A stretch of 64,000 nt of DNA from Streptomyces sp. NBC_00258 (GTDB lineage: Bacteria > Actinomycetota > Actinomycetes > Streptomycetales > Streptomycetaceae). Shown in pieces: positions 51,908 to 60,410 of the stretch. The translations under genes were made by a program, and so were the position numbers. Location: assembly GCF_036182465.1 (NCBI RefSeq), contig NZ_CP108081.1, positions 4,340,001 through 4,404,000 of the forward strand, in the 5' to 3' direction. Below the pieces are notes generated by a model. The model did not search any database. It saw only the letters and a program-made list of their open reading frames with translations, and was not told the DNA's origin. The first letter of the stretch is position 1. Every line of letters starts with the position of its first letter.

Positions 51908-52292
51908 GCGAAGGGTTCCTCAGAAAGAGGGCGCCGCCGGGGGCGTGCGCCCGGGCAATGGGGACGCCTGTGCTCCGCGACGGCTGCGCCTACCGCGCTG
52001 CCGATCGCGGGCCGGGACGGGCCCTATGCCAAGAGGAGGAACACGCCGATCAACGTACCAGCGCCCCCGGGCAGCCGACAGGACTTTTCTCGCCCCCGCC
52101 GCCCCTACCCATTCCCGTCACTACTCGGGGGCTCCGCCCCCGAACCCCCGCTCCTCAAACGCCGGAGGGGCTGGATTTTCAGCCCGTCCGGCGTTTGAGG
52201 ACGAGGCCGTTCAGGCCGATGAGCGGGGGTCTGGGGGCGCAGCCCCCAGGGGCGGGACGGGAAGGGGCGGCGGGGGCGAGGAAACCCCGGGG
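51908..52292. repeat. Long inverted repeat (copy 3) in a 385-bp gap
   Basis: No gene is visible. Arms 52091-52119 (CGCCCCCGCCGCCCC...) and 52256-52278 are inverted copies of the family seen at 5043 and 33201; the right arm lacks a TGGGTA segment. The centre repeats CCGGCGTTTGAGGA in both orientations (about 52158 and 52187). It lies downstream of meaB and upstream of the MFS gene, so here it ends only the meaB transcript. Confidence 0.72.
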
Positions 52293-53249
52293 TCAGGCCT
52301 CCGTCAGGCCTTCCACCAGTGAGTCCGCCGCCCGGTAGGGGTCCAGGTCGCCCGCGACGATGCGCTCGGCGAGGGCGCTGAGGCGCCGGTCGCCGTGAAG
52401 GTCGGCGATCCGTTCGCGCAGGGCCGTGACGGCGATCGTCTCGACCTCGCGAGAGGCCCGAGCGAGCCGCCGCTCGACGAGCACCCCCCGCTCCTCCATC
52501 CAGGCCCGATGCTTCTCCAGCGCTTCGACGACCTCGTCGATGCCTTCCTCCCGCGCAGCGACCGTCTTCACGATCGGCGGCCGCCAGTCCCCGGGCCCCC
52601 GGGACTCACCGAGCCCCAGCATGTGGTTCAGCTCACGGGCGGTGGCGTCCGCCCCGTCCCGGTCGGCCTTGTTGACCACGTACACGTCACCGATCTCCAG
52701 GATCCCCGCCTTGGCGGCCTGGATGCCGTCACCCATGCCGGGAGCCAGCAGCACCACACTCGTGTCGGCCTGCGACGCGATCTCGACCTCGGACTGCCCG
52801 ACGCCCACGGTCTCCACGAGGACCACGTCGCACCCCGCCGCGTCCAGCACGCGGATCGCCTGCGGGGCCGCCCAGGCGAGCCCGCCGAGGTGCCCCCGCG
52901 TCGCCATGGAGCGGATGTAGACACCGGGATCCGACGCGTGGTCCGACATCCGCACCCGGTCCCCCAGGAGCGCACCGCCGGAGAAGGGCGAGGACGGGTC
53001 GACGGCGAGGACACCGACCCGCTTGCCCTGCCGCCGGTAGGCGGTCACGAGCGCCGACGTGCACGTCGACTTGCCGACACCGGGCGAGCCCGTGAGCCCC
53101 ACGACGTACGCGTTGCCCGCGAGCGGCGCCAGTGCGGCCATCACCTCACGGAGCTGCGGGGACGCCCCCTCCACCAGGGAGATCAGCCGGGCCACGGCCC
53201 GCGGCCGGCCTTCCCTGGCCTGGGTCACCAGCGAGGCGACGTCCTGCAT
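52293..53249 (-). CDS. meaB: MeaB/ArgK-type GTPase chaperone of cobalamin mutases
   Basis: 318 residues. Protects and reloads adenosylcobalamin-dependent acyl-CoA mutases using GTP. P-loop GSPGVGKS is at 54-61; the switch/Mg regions include VLAVDPSSPFSGGALLGDRVRM, VLVETVGVGQSEVEIA and the base-recognition NKAD. The C-terminal dimerisation arm ends DSLVEGLTEA. The ATG at 53249 is chosen for GGAG five bases upstream; a GTG at 53264 is the alternative. It follows the thiolase gene on the same strand. Its probable clients are methylmalonyl-CoA mutase (not in the window) or IcmA (33360-35060). Confidence 0.93.
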   Translation of the reverse strand: MQDVASLVTQAREGRPRAVARLISLVEGASPQLREVMAALAPLAGNAYVVGLTGSPGVGKSTCTSALVTAYRRQGKRVGVLAVDPSSPFSGGALLGDRVRMSDHASDPGVYIRSMATRGHLGGLAWAAPQAIRVLDAAGCDVVLVETVGVGQSEVEIASQADTSVVLLAPGMGDGIQAAKAGILEIGDVYVVNKADRDGADATARELNHMLGLGESRGPGDWRPPIVKTVAAREEGIDEVVEALEKHRAWMEERGVLVERRLARASREVETIAVTALRERIADLHGDRRLSALAERIVAGDLDPYRAADSLVEGLTEA

Positions 53250-53280
53250 CACAGCTCCGTTCACGAGACGGGAAAACGCG

Positions 53281-54483
53281 TCAGACCTTGGGTACCCGCA
53301 CGATCAGCGCGTCACCCTGCCCGCCGCCACCGCACAGCGCGGCCGCGCCCACTCCGCCGCCCCGCCGCTTCAGTTCGAGGGCGAGGTGCAGTACGAGCCG
53401 GGCGCCGGACATGCCGATCGGGTGACCGAGGGCGATGGCGCCGCCGTTGACGTTCACCTTTTCCGTGGACACGCCGAGGTCCTTCATTGACTGGACCGCG
53501 ACGGCGGCGAAGGCTTCGTTGATCTCGATCAGGTCAAGATCCTCGACGCCGATGCCCTCCTTCTTGAGCGCGTGCTGGATCGCGTTCGACGGCTGCGACT
53601 GCAAAGAGTTGTCGGGTCCCGCGACGTTTCCGTGGGCGCCGATCTCCGCGATCCAGTCCAGTCCGAGCTCCAGCGCCCTGGCCTTGCTCATGACGACGAC
53701 CGCGGCCGCCCCGTCGGAGATCTGCGAGGCCGAGCCTGCGGTGATCGTCCCGTCCTTCGCGAACGCGGGCCGCAGCTTGCCGAGCGACTCGGCGGTCGTC
53801 TCGGCACGGATGCCCTCGTCCTCGCTGAAGACGACGGGCTCGCCCTTGCGCTGCGGAATCCCGACCGGAGTGATCTCCGCCTCGAAGAGGCCGTTCTTCT
53901 GCGCGGCGGCGGCCCGCTGGTGCGAGAGGGCCGAGAAGTCGTCCTGCTCGGGCCGCAGAATGCCCAGGCGCGTGTTGTGCTTCTCGGTCGACTCGCCCAT
54001 GGCGATGTTCTCGAAGGCGTCGGTCAGCCCGTCGTACGCCATCGCGTCGAGCATCTCGATCGCGCCGTACTTGTAGCCCTCCCGGGACTTCGGGAGCAGG
54101 TGGGGAGCGTTGGTCATCGACTCCTGGCCGCCCGCCACCACCACGTCGAACTCACCGGCGCGGATCAGCTGGTCGGCGAGCGCGATGGCGTCGAGCCCCG
54201 ACAGACAGACCTTGTTGATCGTGAGCGCCGGGACGCTCATCGGGATGCCCGCCTTGACCGCGGCCTGGCGTGCCGGGATCTGCCCCGCCCCGGCCTGGAG
54301 CACCTGGCCCATGATCACGTACTGCACCTGGTCGCCGCCGATGCCCGCACGGTCGAGGGCGGCCTTGATCGCGAAACCACCGAGGTCGGCTCCGGAGAAG
54401 GACTTGAGAGAGCCGAGCAGCCGTCCCATCGGGGTGCGGGCACCCGCGACGATGACGGAGGTGGTGCTGTTCGTTCCAGACAT
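53281..54483 (-). CDS. Acetyl-CoA C-acetyltransferase (thiolase)
   Basis: 400 residues. Condenses two acetyl-CoA to acetoacetyl-CoA or cleaves it. Catalytic residues: Cys93 in [12 protein letters not shown], His in [19 protein letters not shown] and Cys in [15 protein letters not shown]. The start at ATG 54483 has GGAAGGGG about 10 bases upstream. It precedes meaB by 31 bases and is divergent from methylmalonyl-CoA epimerase, so the group serves short-chain acyl-CoA metabolism and probably extender-unit supply (inference). Confidence 0.94.
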   Translation of the reverse strand: MSGTNSTTSVIVAGARTPMGRLLGSLKSFSGADLGGFAIKAALDRAGIGGDQVQYVIMGQVLQAGAGQIPARQAAVKAGIPMSVPALTINKVCLSGLDAIALADQLIRAGEFDVVVAGGQESMTNAPHLLPKSREGYKYGAIEMLDAMAYDGLTDAFENIAMGESTEKHNTRLGILRPEQDDFSALSHQRAAAAQKNGLFEAEITPVGIPQRKGEPVVFSEDEGIRAETTAESLGKLRPAFAKDGTITAGSASQISDGAAAVVVMSKARALELGLDWIAEIGAHGNVAGPDNSLQSQPSNAIQHALKKEGIGVEDLDLIEINEAFAAVAVQSMKDLGVSTEKVNVNGGAIALGHPIGMSGARLVLHLALELKRRGGGVGAAALCGGGGQGDALIVRVPKV

Positions 54484-54542
54484 GAGGAGCGATCCCCTTC
54501 CAGCTTGCACAGCTGAGGAGTGAACGAGGGTTTACTTGAAAT

Positions 54543-54556
54543 GTACTGACCGGTAC
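54543..54556. promoter_or_regulatory. GTAC-N6-GTAC dyad between thiolase and epimerase genes
   Basis: GTACTGACCGGTAC (54543-54556) lies in the 147-bp divergent region. The inner CTGACCGGT resembles half of TetR-type operators often seen at acyl-CoA genes. No -35/-10 pair was recognised. Confidence 0.35.
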
Positions 54557-54630
54557 GCCACGCGTCATCCGGCGCGGTGTGTGATCGCGCGCACGTTGCG
54601 TAACCGCCTCAGGAGCGCTGCACTGACACC

Positions 54631-55071
54631 ATGCTGACGCGAATCGACCACATCGGGATCGCCTGTTTCGACCTCGACAGGACTGTCGAGTTCTACCGTG
54701 CGACATACGGCTTCGAGGTCTTCCACTCCGAGGTCAACGAGGAGCAGGGCGTGCGCGAGGCCATGCTCAAGATCAACGAGACGTCCGACGGGGGCGCCTC
54801 CTACCTCCAGCTCCTGGAACCCACCCGCGAGGACTCCGCCGTCGGAAAGTGGCTGGCCAAGAACGGTGAGGGCGTGCACCACATCGCTTTCGGTACGGCG
54901 GATGTGGACGCGGACGCGGCTGCCATCGGCGACAAGGGCGTACGCGTGCTGTACGACGAGCCGCGCAGGGGTTCGATGGGGTCGCGCATCACCTTCCTGC
55001 ACCCGAAGGATTGCCATGGCGTCCTGACAGAACTGGTCACATCGGCGCCTGTTGAGTCACCTGAGCACTGA
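54631..55071 (+). CDS. mce: Methylmalonyl-CoA epimerase
   Basis: 146 residues of the VOC fold; interconverts (2R)- and (2S)-methylmalonyl-CoA. Metal ligands align with the Propionibacterium enzyme: His7 (RIDHIGIA), Gln60 (SYLQLLEP), His84 (GVHHIAFG) and Glu134 (GVLTELV). The ATG at 54631 starts exactly at the fold; AGGAG lies 14 bases upstream, rather far. Divergent from the thiolase-meaB pair and 230 bp upstream of scy. It links propionate, mutase and polyketide extender metabolism. Confidence 0.94.
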   Translation: MLTRIDHIGIACFDLDRTVEFYRATYGFEVFHSEVNEEQGVREAMLKINETSDGGASYLQLLEPTREDSAVGKWLAKNGEGVHHIAFGTADVDADAAAIGDKGVRVLYDEPRRGSMGSRITFLHPKDCHGVLTELVTSAPVESPEH

Positions 55072-55301
55072 CCCGCGTACATAAGGGCCGGTAGGGTTGG
55101 GCACGGCCGCCGCCTCTTCGGGGTGGTCCGGGTCCTCATCGTCAGGATCCGAGGGCCGGGGTCCAGGTTTCGGGGGCGAGTGGCGGGGCAGCAGCGTGTG
55201 CTCCGCCGTTGATCTGACACCATTCCCCGGGGGCCCCGTTCGGCGGATGGACGGTGCTCGTTTGGAGAGACTTGCGACCAGGGGACGGATGGGACCGCGC
55301 A

Positions 55302-58300
55302 GTGCGGGGCTACGAACGCCAGGAGCGAGAGCCGGCGGCTGACGTCGACCACCTCTCTCGGTTCGAGGCCGAGATGGAGCGGCTGAAGACCGAGCGGGAG
55401 AAGGCCGTCCAGCACGCCGAGGACCTCGGCTATCAGGTCGAGGTGCTGCGCGCCAAGCTGCACGAGGCGCGCCGCAGTCTGGCGACCCGGCCTGCCTACG
55501 ACAGCGCCGACATCGGCTATCAGGCCGAGCAGATGCTCCGTAACGCGCAGATCCAGGCCGACCAGCTGCGGCAGGACGCCGAGCGGGAGCTGAGCCAGGC
55601 CCGTGCGCAGACTCAGCGGATCCTCCAGGAGCACGCCGAGCAGGCCGCCCGTCTCCAGGCGGAGCTGCACCAGGAGGCGGTCACCCGTCGCCAGCAGCTC
55701 GACCAGGAGCTCTCGGAGCGCCGGCAGAGCGTCGAGTCGCACGTCAACGAGAACGTGGCGTGGGCCGAGCAGCTGCGTGCCCGCAGCGAGCAGCAGGCCC
55801 GCCGGCTGGTCGACGAGTCCCGTGGCGAGGCCGAGCAGGCCCTGGCCGCCGCCCGCGCGGAGGCCGAGCGGGTCGCCGCGGAGGCCCGTCAGCGGCTGCA
55901 GAGCGACGCGGAGCAGGCGCGCGCCGAGGCCGAGGCGCTGCTGCGCCGGGCCCGCACGGACGCCGAGCGGCTGCTGAACGCGGCGTCGACGCAGGCCCAG
56001 GAGGCCACGGACCACGCCGAGCAGCTGCGCAGTTCGACCGCGACCGAGTCGGACAGCGCGCGCCGCCAGGCGGGCGAGCTGAGCCGGGCCGCCGAGCAGC
56101 GCGCCAGCGAGGCCGAGGCGGCGCTGCGCGAGGCGCGGGCCGAGGCGGAGAAGGTCCTCGCCGAGGCGAAGGAGGCCGCGGCCAAGGCGCTCACCGGCGC
56201 GGAGTCGGCGAACGAGCAGCGCACGCGTACGGCGAAGGAGCAGGTCGCCCGGCTGGTCAGCGAAGCCACCAAGGAGGCCGAGGCCACCAAGGCGGAGGCC
56301 GAGCAGGTCGTCGCGGACGCCAAGACCGCCGCCGAGAAGATCGTCGCGGAGGCCGAGGAGAACGCGCGCAGTCTCACCGCCGAGGAGACCGCCTCCCAGC
56401 TCTCCAAGGCGGCCCGTACGGCCGAGGACGTCCTGAACAAGGCGTCCGAGGAAGCCAAGTCGACCACCAAGGCCGCGTCCGAGGAGGCCGAGCGGATCCG
56501 CGCCGAGGCCGAGGCCGAGGCGGACCGGCTGCGTGCCGAGGCGCACGACATCGCCGAGCAGCTCAAGGGCACGGCGAAGGACGACACCAAGGAGTACCGC
56601 GCCAAGACGGTCGAGCTGCAGGAGGAGGCGCGCCGGCTGCGCGGCGACGCCGAGCAGCTGCGTGCGGACGCCAATGCCGAGGGCGAGCGGATCCGTTCCG
56701 AGGCCCGGCGTGAGGCCGTCCAGCAGATCGAGGAGGCGGCCAAGACCGCCGAGGAGCTGCTCGCCAAGGCGAAGGCCGACGCGGACGAGCAGCGGTCGAA
56801 CGCGACGACGGACAGCCAGCGGGTCCGTACGGAGGCCATCGAGCGCGCCACGACGCTGCGCCGGCAGGCCGAGGAGACGCTGGAGCGCACCCGCGCGGAG
56901 GCCGAGCGGCACCGGGCGGAGGCCGTCGAGCAGGCCGAGGCCATCACGGCGGAGGCCGAGCGCGCCGCCCGTGAACTGCACGAGGACACCGAGCGGGCCA
57001 TAGCGGCCCGCCAGGACGAGGCCGCCGAGGGGCTGACCCGGCTGCACACGGAGGCCGAGGAGCGCCTCGCCTCCGCCGAGGAGGCGCTGACCGACGCGCG
57101 CGCCGAGGGCGAGCGGATCCGTCGTGAGGCATCCGAGGAGATCGACCGGCTGCGCGGCGAGGCCGCCGAGCGGATCCGTACGCTCCAGGCGCAGGCCGAG
57201 GCGGAGGCCGAGCGGCTGCGCGACGAGGCCGCTTCCGACGCGTCCGCGTCGCGTGCCGAGGGCGAGTCCATCGCCGTACGGCTGCGTTCGGAGGCCGCGG
57301 CGGAGGCCGAGCGGCTGAAGTCGGAGGCACAGGACACCGCGGACCGCGTACGGACGGAGGCGCAGGCCGCCGCCGAGCGGCTCGCCACGGAGGCGGCCGA
57401 GGCGCTGTCCGCCGCCCAGGAGGAGGCCGCCAGGCGCCGCCGCGAGGCCGAGGAACTCCTCGGCGCCGCCCGGCAGGAGGCCGACCAGGAGCGGGAGCGG
57501 GCTCGCGAGCAGAGCGAGGAGCTGCTGGCCTCGGCGCGCAACCGCGTGGAGGAGGCCCAGACCGAGGCCGTACGGCTGGTCGAGGAGGCGGACCGCCGGG
57601 CGACCGAGATGGTGTCGGCCGCCGAGCAGACCGCGCAGCAGGTACGGGACTCCGTCGCCGGGCTGCACGAGCAGGCCCAGGAGGAGATCACCGGCCTGCG
57701 CAGCGCCGCCGAGCACGTGGCGGAGCGCATGCGCACGGAGGCCCAGCAGGAGGCCGACCGGGTCCGCGCAGACGCCTACGCGGAGCGGGAGCGGGCCACC
57801 GAGGACGGCAACCGTGTCCGGCGCGAGGCGCGGGACGAGGCGGAGGCCGCCAAGTCCCTTGCGGAGCGCACGGTTTCGGAGGCGATCACCGAGTCCGAGC
57901 GGCTGCGCTCGGATGCCTCGGAGTTCGTCCAGCGGGCCCGTACGGAGGCGTCGGACACCGTCGCGTCGGCCGAGCAGGACGCCTCACGGGCGCGGGCCGA
58001 GGCACGCGAGGACGCCAACCGCATCCGGTCGGACGCGGCGACACAGGCCGACACCCTCATCACCGAGGTGACGTCGGAGGCGGAGCGGCTCACGGCGGAG
58101 ACCAACGCGGAGGCGGAGCGGGTCCGTTCCGAGTCCGTGGCGAAGGCCGAGAAGCTGATCTCGGACGCGACGGGCGACGCGGAGCGGCTGCGCGCCGAGG
58201 CGGCCGAGACGGTCGGTTCCGCGCAGCAGCACGCCGAGCGGGTCCGGTCGGAGGCGGAGCGCGTCAGGAACGAGGCCGCCGCCGAGGCCGACCGGCTCAT

Positions 58301-59150
58301 GTCGAACGCACGCGACGAGGCCGACGACACGCTGGACAAGGCGCGCAAGGAAGCCAACAAGCGGCGCTCCGAGGCGGCCGAGCAGGTCGACACGCTGATC
58401 ACGGAGACGACCGCCGAGGCCGACAAGCTGATCACGGAGGCCCAGCAGGCGGCGCACAAGACCACCGCGGACGCGGAGACGCAGTCCGACACGATGGTCG
58501 GCGCCGCCCGCAACGAAGCCGAGCGGCTGGTCTCCGAGGCGACCGTCGAGGGCAACTCGCTGGTGGAGCGGGCCCGGACGGACGCGGACGAGCTGCTCGT
58601 CGGCGCGCGCCGGGACGCCACGGCCATAAGGGAGCGGGCGGAGGAGCTGCGTGACCGGATCACCGGCGAGATCGAGGATCTGCACGACCGGGCCCGCCGG
58701 GAGTCCGCCGAGACGATGAAGGCGGCGGGCGACCGCTGCGACGCGCTCATCAAGGCCGCCGAGGACCAGCTGAGAGAAGCCGAGTCGAAGGCCAAGGACC
58801 TGGTGTCGGAGGCCAACTCCGAGGCGGGCAAGGTCCGGATCGCCGCCGTGAAGAAGGCGGAGGGGCTTCTCAAGGAGGCCGAGCAGAAGAAGGCCGCGCT
58901 CATCTCCGAGGCCGAGGCGATCAGATCCGAGGCGGTGCGCGAGGCGCGGGCCGCGGTCGAGGAGGGCAAGCGCGAGCTGGAGGTGCTGGTCCGGCGCCGC
59001 GAGGACATCAATGCCGAGATCTCCCGTGTCCAGGACGTCCTTGAGGCGTTGGAGTCGTTTGAGGCCCCGTCGAGTGGCAAGGACGGTGGCGTCAAGGCTG
59101 CCGCTGCGGCCGGTGCGACTCGTTCGGGTGGCAAGCCGTCGGAGGGCTAG
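55302..59150 (+). CDS. scy: Scy, polarisome coiled-coil organiser
   Basis: 1282 residues, nearly all coiled coil. Scy recruits DivIVA and organises the tip assembly that drives polar growth and branching. The GTG at 55302 gives VRGYERQEREPAADVDHLSRFEAEMERLKTEREKAVQHAEDLGYQVEVLRAKL, which matches the N-terminus I recall for S. coelicolor Scy. After a short heptad part, the body is made of Ala/Glu/Arg-rich repeats (EAERxRxEA, AEEARRL) in the published 51-residue pattern of mixed heptad and hendecad steps. A Lys/Ala/Gly-rich tail ends it. The antisense strand shows long open frames that are only codon shadows. Slightly shorter than the S. coelicolor protein, as repeat number varies. Confidence 0.95.
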   Translation: MRGYERQEREPAADVDHLSRFEAEMERLKTEREKAVQHAEDLGYQVEVLRAKLHEARRSLATRPAYDSADIGYQAEQMLRNAQIQADQLRQDAERELSQARAQTQRILQEHAEQAARLQAELHQEAVTRRQQLDQELSERRQSVESHVNENVAWAEQLRARSEQQARRLVDESRGEAEQALAAARAEAERVAAEARQRLQSDAEQARAEAEALLRRARTDAERLLNAASTQAQEATDHAEQLRSSTATESDSARRQAGELSRAAEQRASEAEAALREARAEAEKVLAEAKEAAAKALTGAESANEQRTRTAKEQVARLVSEATKEAEATKAEAEQVVADAKTAAEKIVAEAEENARSLTAEETASQLSKAARTAEDVLNKASEEAKSTTKAASEEAERIRAEAEAEADRLRAEAHDIAEQLKGTAKDDTKEYRAKTVELQEEARRLRGDAEQLRADANAEGERIRSEARREAVQQIEEAAKTAEELLAKAKADADEQRSNATTDSQRVRTEAIERATTLRRQAEETLERTRAEAERHRAEAVEQAEAITAEAERAARELHEDTERAIAARQDEAAEGLTRLHTEAEERLASAEEALTDARAEGERIRREASEEIDRLRGEAAERIRTLQAQAEAEAERLRDEAASDASASRAEGESIAVRLRSEAAAEAERLKSEAQDTADRVRTEAQAAAERLATEAAEALSAAQEEAARRRREAEELLGAARQEADQERERAREQSEELLASARNRVEEAQTEAVRLVEEADRRATEMVSAAEQTAQQVRDSVAGLHEQAQEEITGLRSAAEHVAERMRTEAQQEADRVRADAYAERERATEDGNRVRREARDEAEAAKSLAERTVSEAITESERLRSDASEFVQRARTEASDTVASAEQDASRARAEAREDANRIRSDAATQADTLITEVTSEAERLTAETNAEAERVRSESVAKAEKLISDATGDAERLRAEAAETVGSAQQHAERVRSEAERVRNEAAAEADRLMSNARDEADDTLDKARKEANKRRSEAAEQVDTLITETTAEADKLITEAQQAAHKTTADAETQSDTMVGAARNEAERLVSEATVEGNSLVERARTDADELLVGARRDATAIRERAEELRDRITGEIEDLHDRARRESAETMKAAGDRCDALIKAAEDQLREAESKAKDLVSEANSEAGKVRIAAVKKAEGLLKEAEQKKAALISEAEAIRSEAVREARAAVEEGKRELEVLVRRREDINAEISRVQDVLEALESFEAPSSGKDGGVKAAAAAGATRSGGKPSEG

Positions 59151-59169
59151 CCAAATGGCCAACTTCCGT

Positions 59170-59205
59170 GCTTGCCAGACGCCTTCGGCATCGTCTCTGG
59201 CAAGC
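59170..59205. terminator. Hairpin between scy and filP
   Basis: GCTTGCCAGA (59170-59179) pairs perfectly with TCTGGCAAGC (59196-59205) around a 16-base loop. It begins 20 bases after the scy stop. Without a T run it may be a partial terminator or an RNA processing stem reducing filP read-through. Confidence 0.5.
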
Positions 59206-59286
59206 GGTCCGGCAGTTAGCCACCAAAAAGGGTGTCATTCTCCATATCAATCGGGCTACTGCTCGATGACACACCGTCTTGACCCC

Positions 59287-59292
59287 TAGGAT
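59287..59292 (+). promoter_or_regulatory. Putative filP -10 box
   Basis: TAGGAT fits the HrdB -10 consensus and would start transcription near 59299, leaving a leader of about 34 bases with AGGAA before the filP ATG. No good -35 box lies at the right distance, so the promoter is tentative. Confidence 0.4.
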
Positions 59293-59332
59293 TCCACCTA
59301 TCACCTCACCGGTCTCATTCGACAGGAACCCC

Positions 59333-60268
59333 ATGAGCGACACTTCCCCCTACGGCTTCGAGCTTGTGCGGCGTGGGTACGACCGCGCTCAGGTGGACGA
59401 ACGCATTTCGAAGCTCGTCTCCGACCGTGACAGCGCTCTGGCCCGTATCACTGCTCTGGAAAAGCGCATCGAGGAGCTCCATCTCGAAACGCAGAACGCC
59501 CAGGCCCAGGTCAGCGACGCAGAGCCGTCGTACGCGGGTCTCGGCGCGCGCGTCGAGAAGATCCTCCGCCTCGCCGAGGAGGAGGCGAAGGACCTGCGCG
59601 AAGAGGCCCGTCGCGCGGCGGAACAGCACCGTGAGCTCGCCGAGTCGGCGGCCCAGCAGGTGCGTAACGACGCAGAATCGTTCGCTGCGGACCGCAAGGC
59701 CAAGGCGGAGGACGAGGGCGTCCGGATCGTCGAGAAGGCCAAGTCCGACGCTTCTCAGCTGCGTACCGAGGCTCAGAAGGACGCGCAGTCCAAGCGTGAG
59801 GAGGCGGACGCCCTCTTCGAGGAGACCCGTGCGAAGGCCGCTCAGGCCGCCGCCGACTTCGAGACGAACCTCGCCAAGCGCCGCGAGCAGTCCGAGCGCG
59901 ACCTGGCTTCGCGTCAGGCCAAGGCCGAGAAGCGTCTCGCGGAGATCGAGCACCGCGCGGAGCAGCTCCGCCTGGAGGCCGAGAAGCTGCGCACGGACGC
60001 CGAGCGCCGCGCCCGTCAGACGGTGGAGACGGCTCAGCGCCAGGCCGAGGACATCGTGGCCGACGCGAACGCCAAGGCTGACCGGATCCGTTCGGAATCC
60101 GAGCGGGAGCTGGCGGCTCTCACGAACCGTCGCGACTCGATCAACGCTCAGCTGACGAATGTCCGCGAGATGCTCGCGACGCTCACCGGTGCGGCGGTCG
60201 CTGCCGCGGGCTCTCCGGCCGAGGACGAGCCGATCTCTCGTGGGGTGCCGGCGCAGCAGACCCGCTAA
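59333..60268 (+). CDS. filP: FilP, intermediate-filament-like coiled-coil protein
   Basis: 311 residues. FilP assembles into lateral cytoskeletal networks behind the hyphal tip and interacts with DivIVA and Scy. The start MSDTSPYGFELVRRGYDRAQVDERISKLVSDRDSALARITALEKRIEEL carries an FELVRRGYDRAQVD motif resembling the N-terminus of DivIVA-type proteins. The remainder is a continuous Ala/Glu/Arg coiled coil (EEEAKDLREEARRAAEQHRELAESAAQQV, ERRARQTVETAQRQAEDIVADANAKADRIRSESERELAAL) with a short Ala/Pro tail. ATG 59333 has AGGAA upstream. Codon use is less GC-strict than in scy (more T-ending codons), which may mean high expression or a different history. Confidence 0.95.
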   Translation: MSDTSPYGFELVRRGYDRAQVDERISKLVSDRDSALARITALEKRIEELHLETQNAQAQVSDAEPSYAGLGARVEKILRLAEEEAKDLREEARRAAEQHRELAESAAQQVRNDAESFAADRKAKAEDEGVRIVEKAKSDASQLRTEAQKDAQSKREEADALFEETRAKAAQAAADFETNLAKRREQSERDLASRQAKAEKRLAEIEHRAEQLRLEAEKLRTDAERRARQTVETAQRQAEDIVADANAKADRIRSESERELAALTNRRDSINAQLTNVREMLATLTGAAVAAAGSPAEDEPISRGVPAQQTR

Positions 60269-60353
60269 TCCGGGTTGTAGGGGATCTGCGGGTCCGTTCG
60301 GGCTGGTCGCGCAGTTCCTCGCTCCCCCAAAGGGGAGCGGGACCCGCAAAGGC

Positions 60354-60390
60354 AAAGAGCCCCCTGCCACTGAAGTGGCAGGGGGCTTTG
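60354..60390 (+). terminator. Terminator after filP
   Basis: A perfect 14-bp stem (60358-60371 with 60374-60387, AGCCCCCTGCCACT) is preceded by AAAG and followed by TTT. A smaller hairpin (GCTCCCC/GGGGAGC, about 60320-60337) with a GCGCAGTTCCTC repeat copy at 60309 lies before it. Confidence 0.85.
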
Positions 60391-60410
60391 TCGCGTTTTA
60401 GCGTGGGCCC

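Noticed and set aside
54801..57716. Long minus-strand Leu/Gly/Arg-rich open frame opposite scy
   Set aside because: It is the antisense reflection of the repeated GAG/GCC/CGG codons of scy and has no ribosome site.
55889..57736. Minus-strand Ser/Ala/Arg-rich open frame opposite scy
   Set aside because: Same reason: a codon shadow of the coiled-coil repeats.
55302..59150. Repeated DNA in scy as a possible tandem-repeat mobile element
   Set aside because: The periodicity follows protein heptads and hendecads, as published for Scy, not a DNA-level tandem array.
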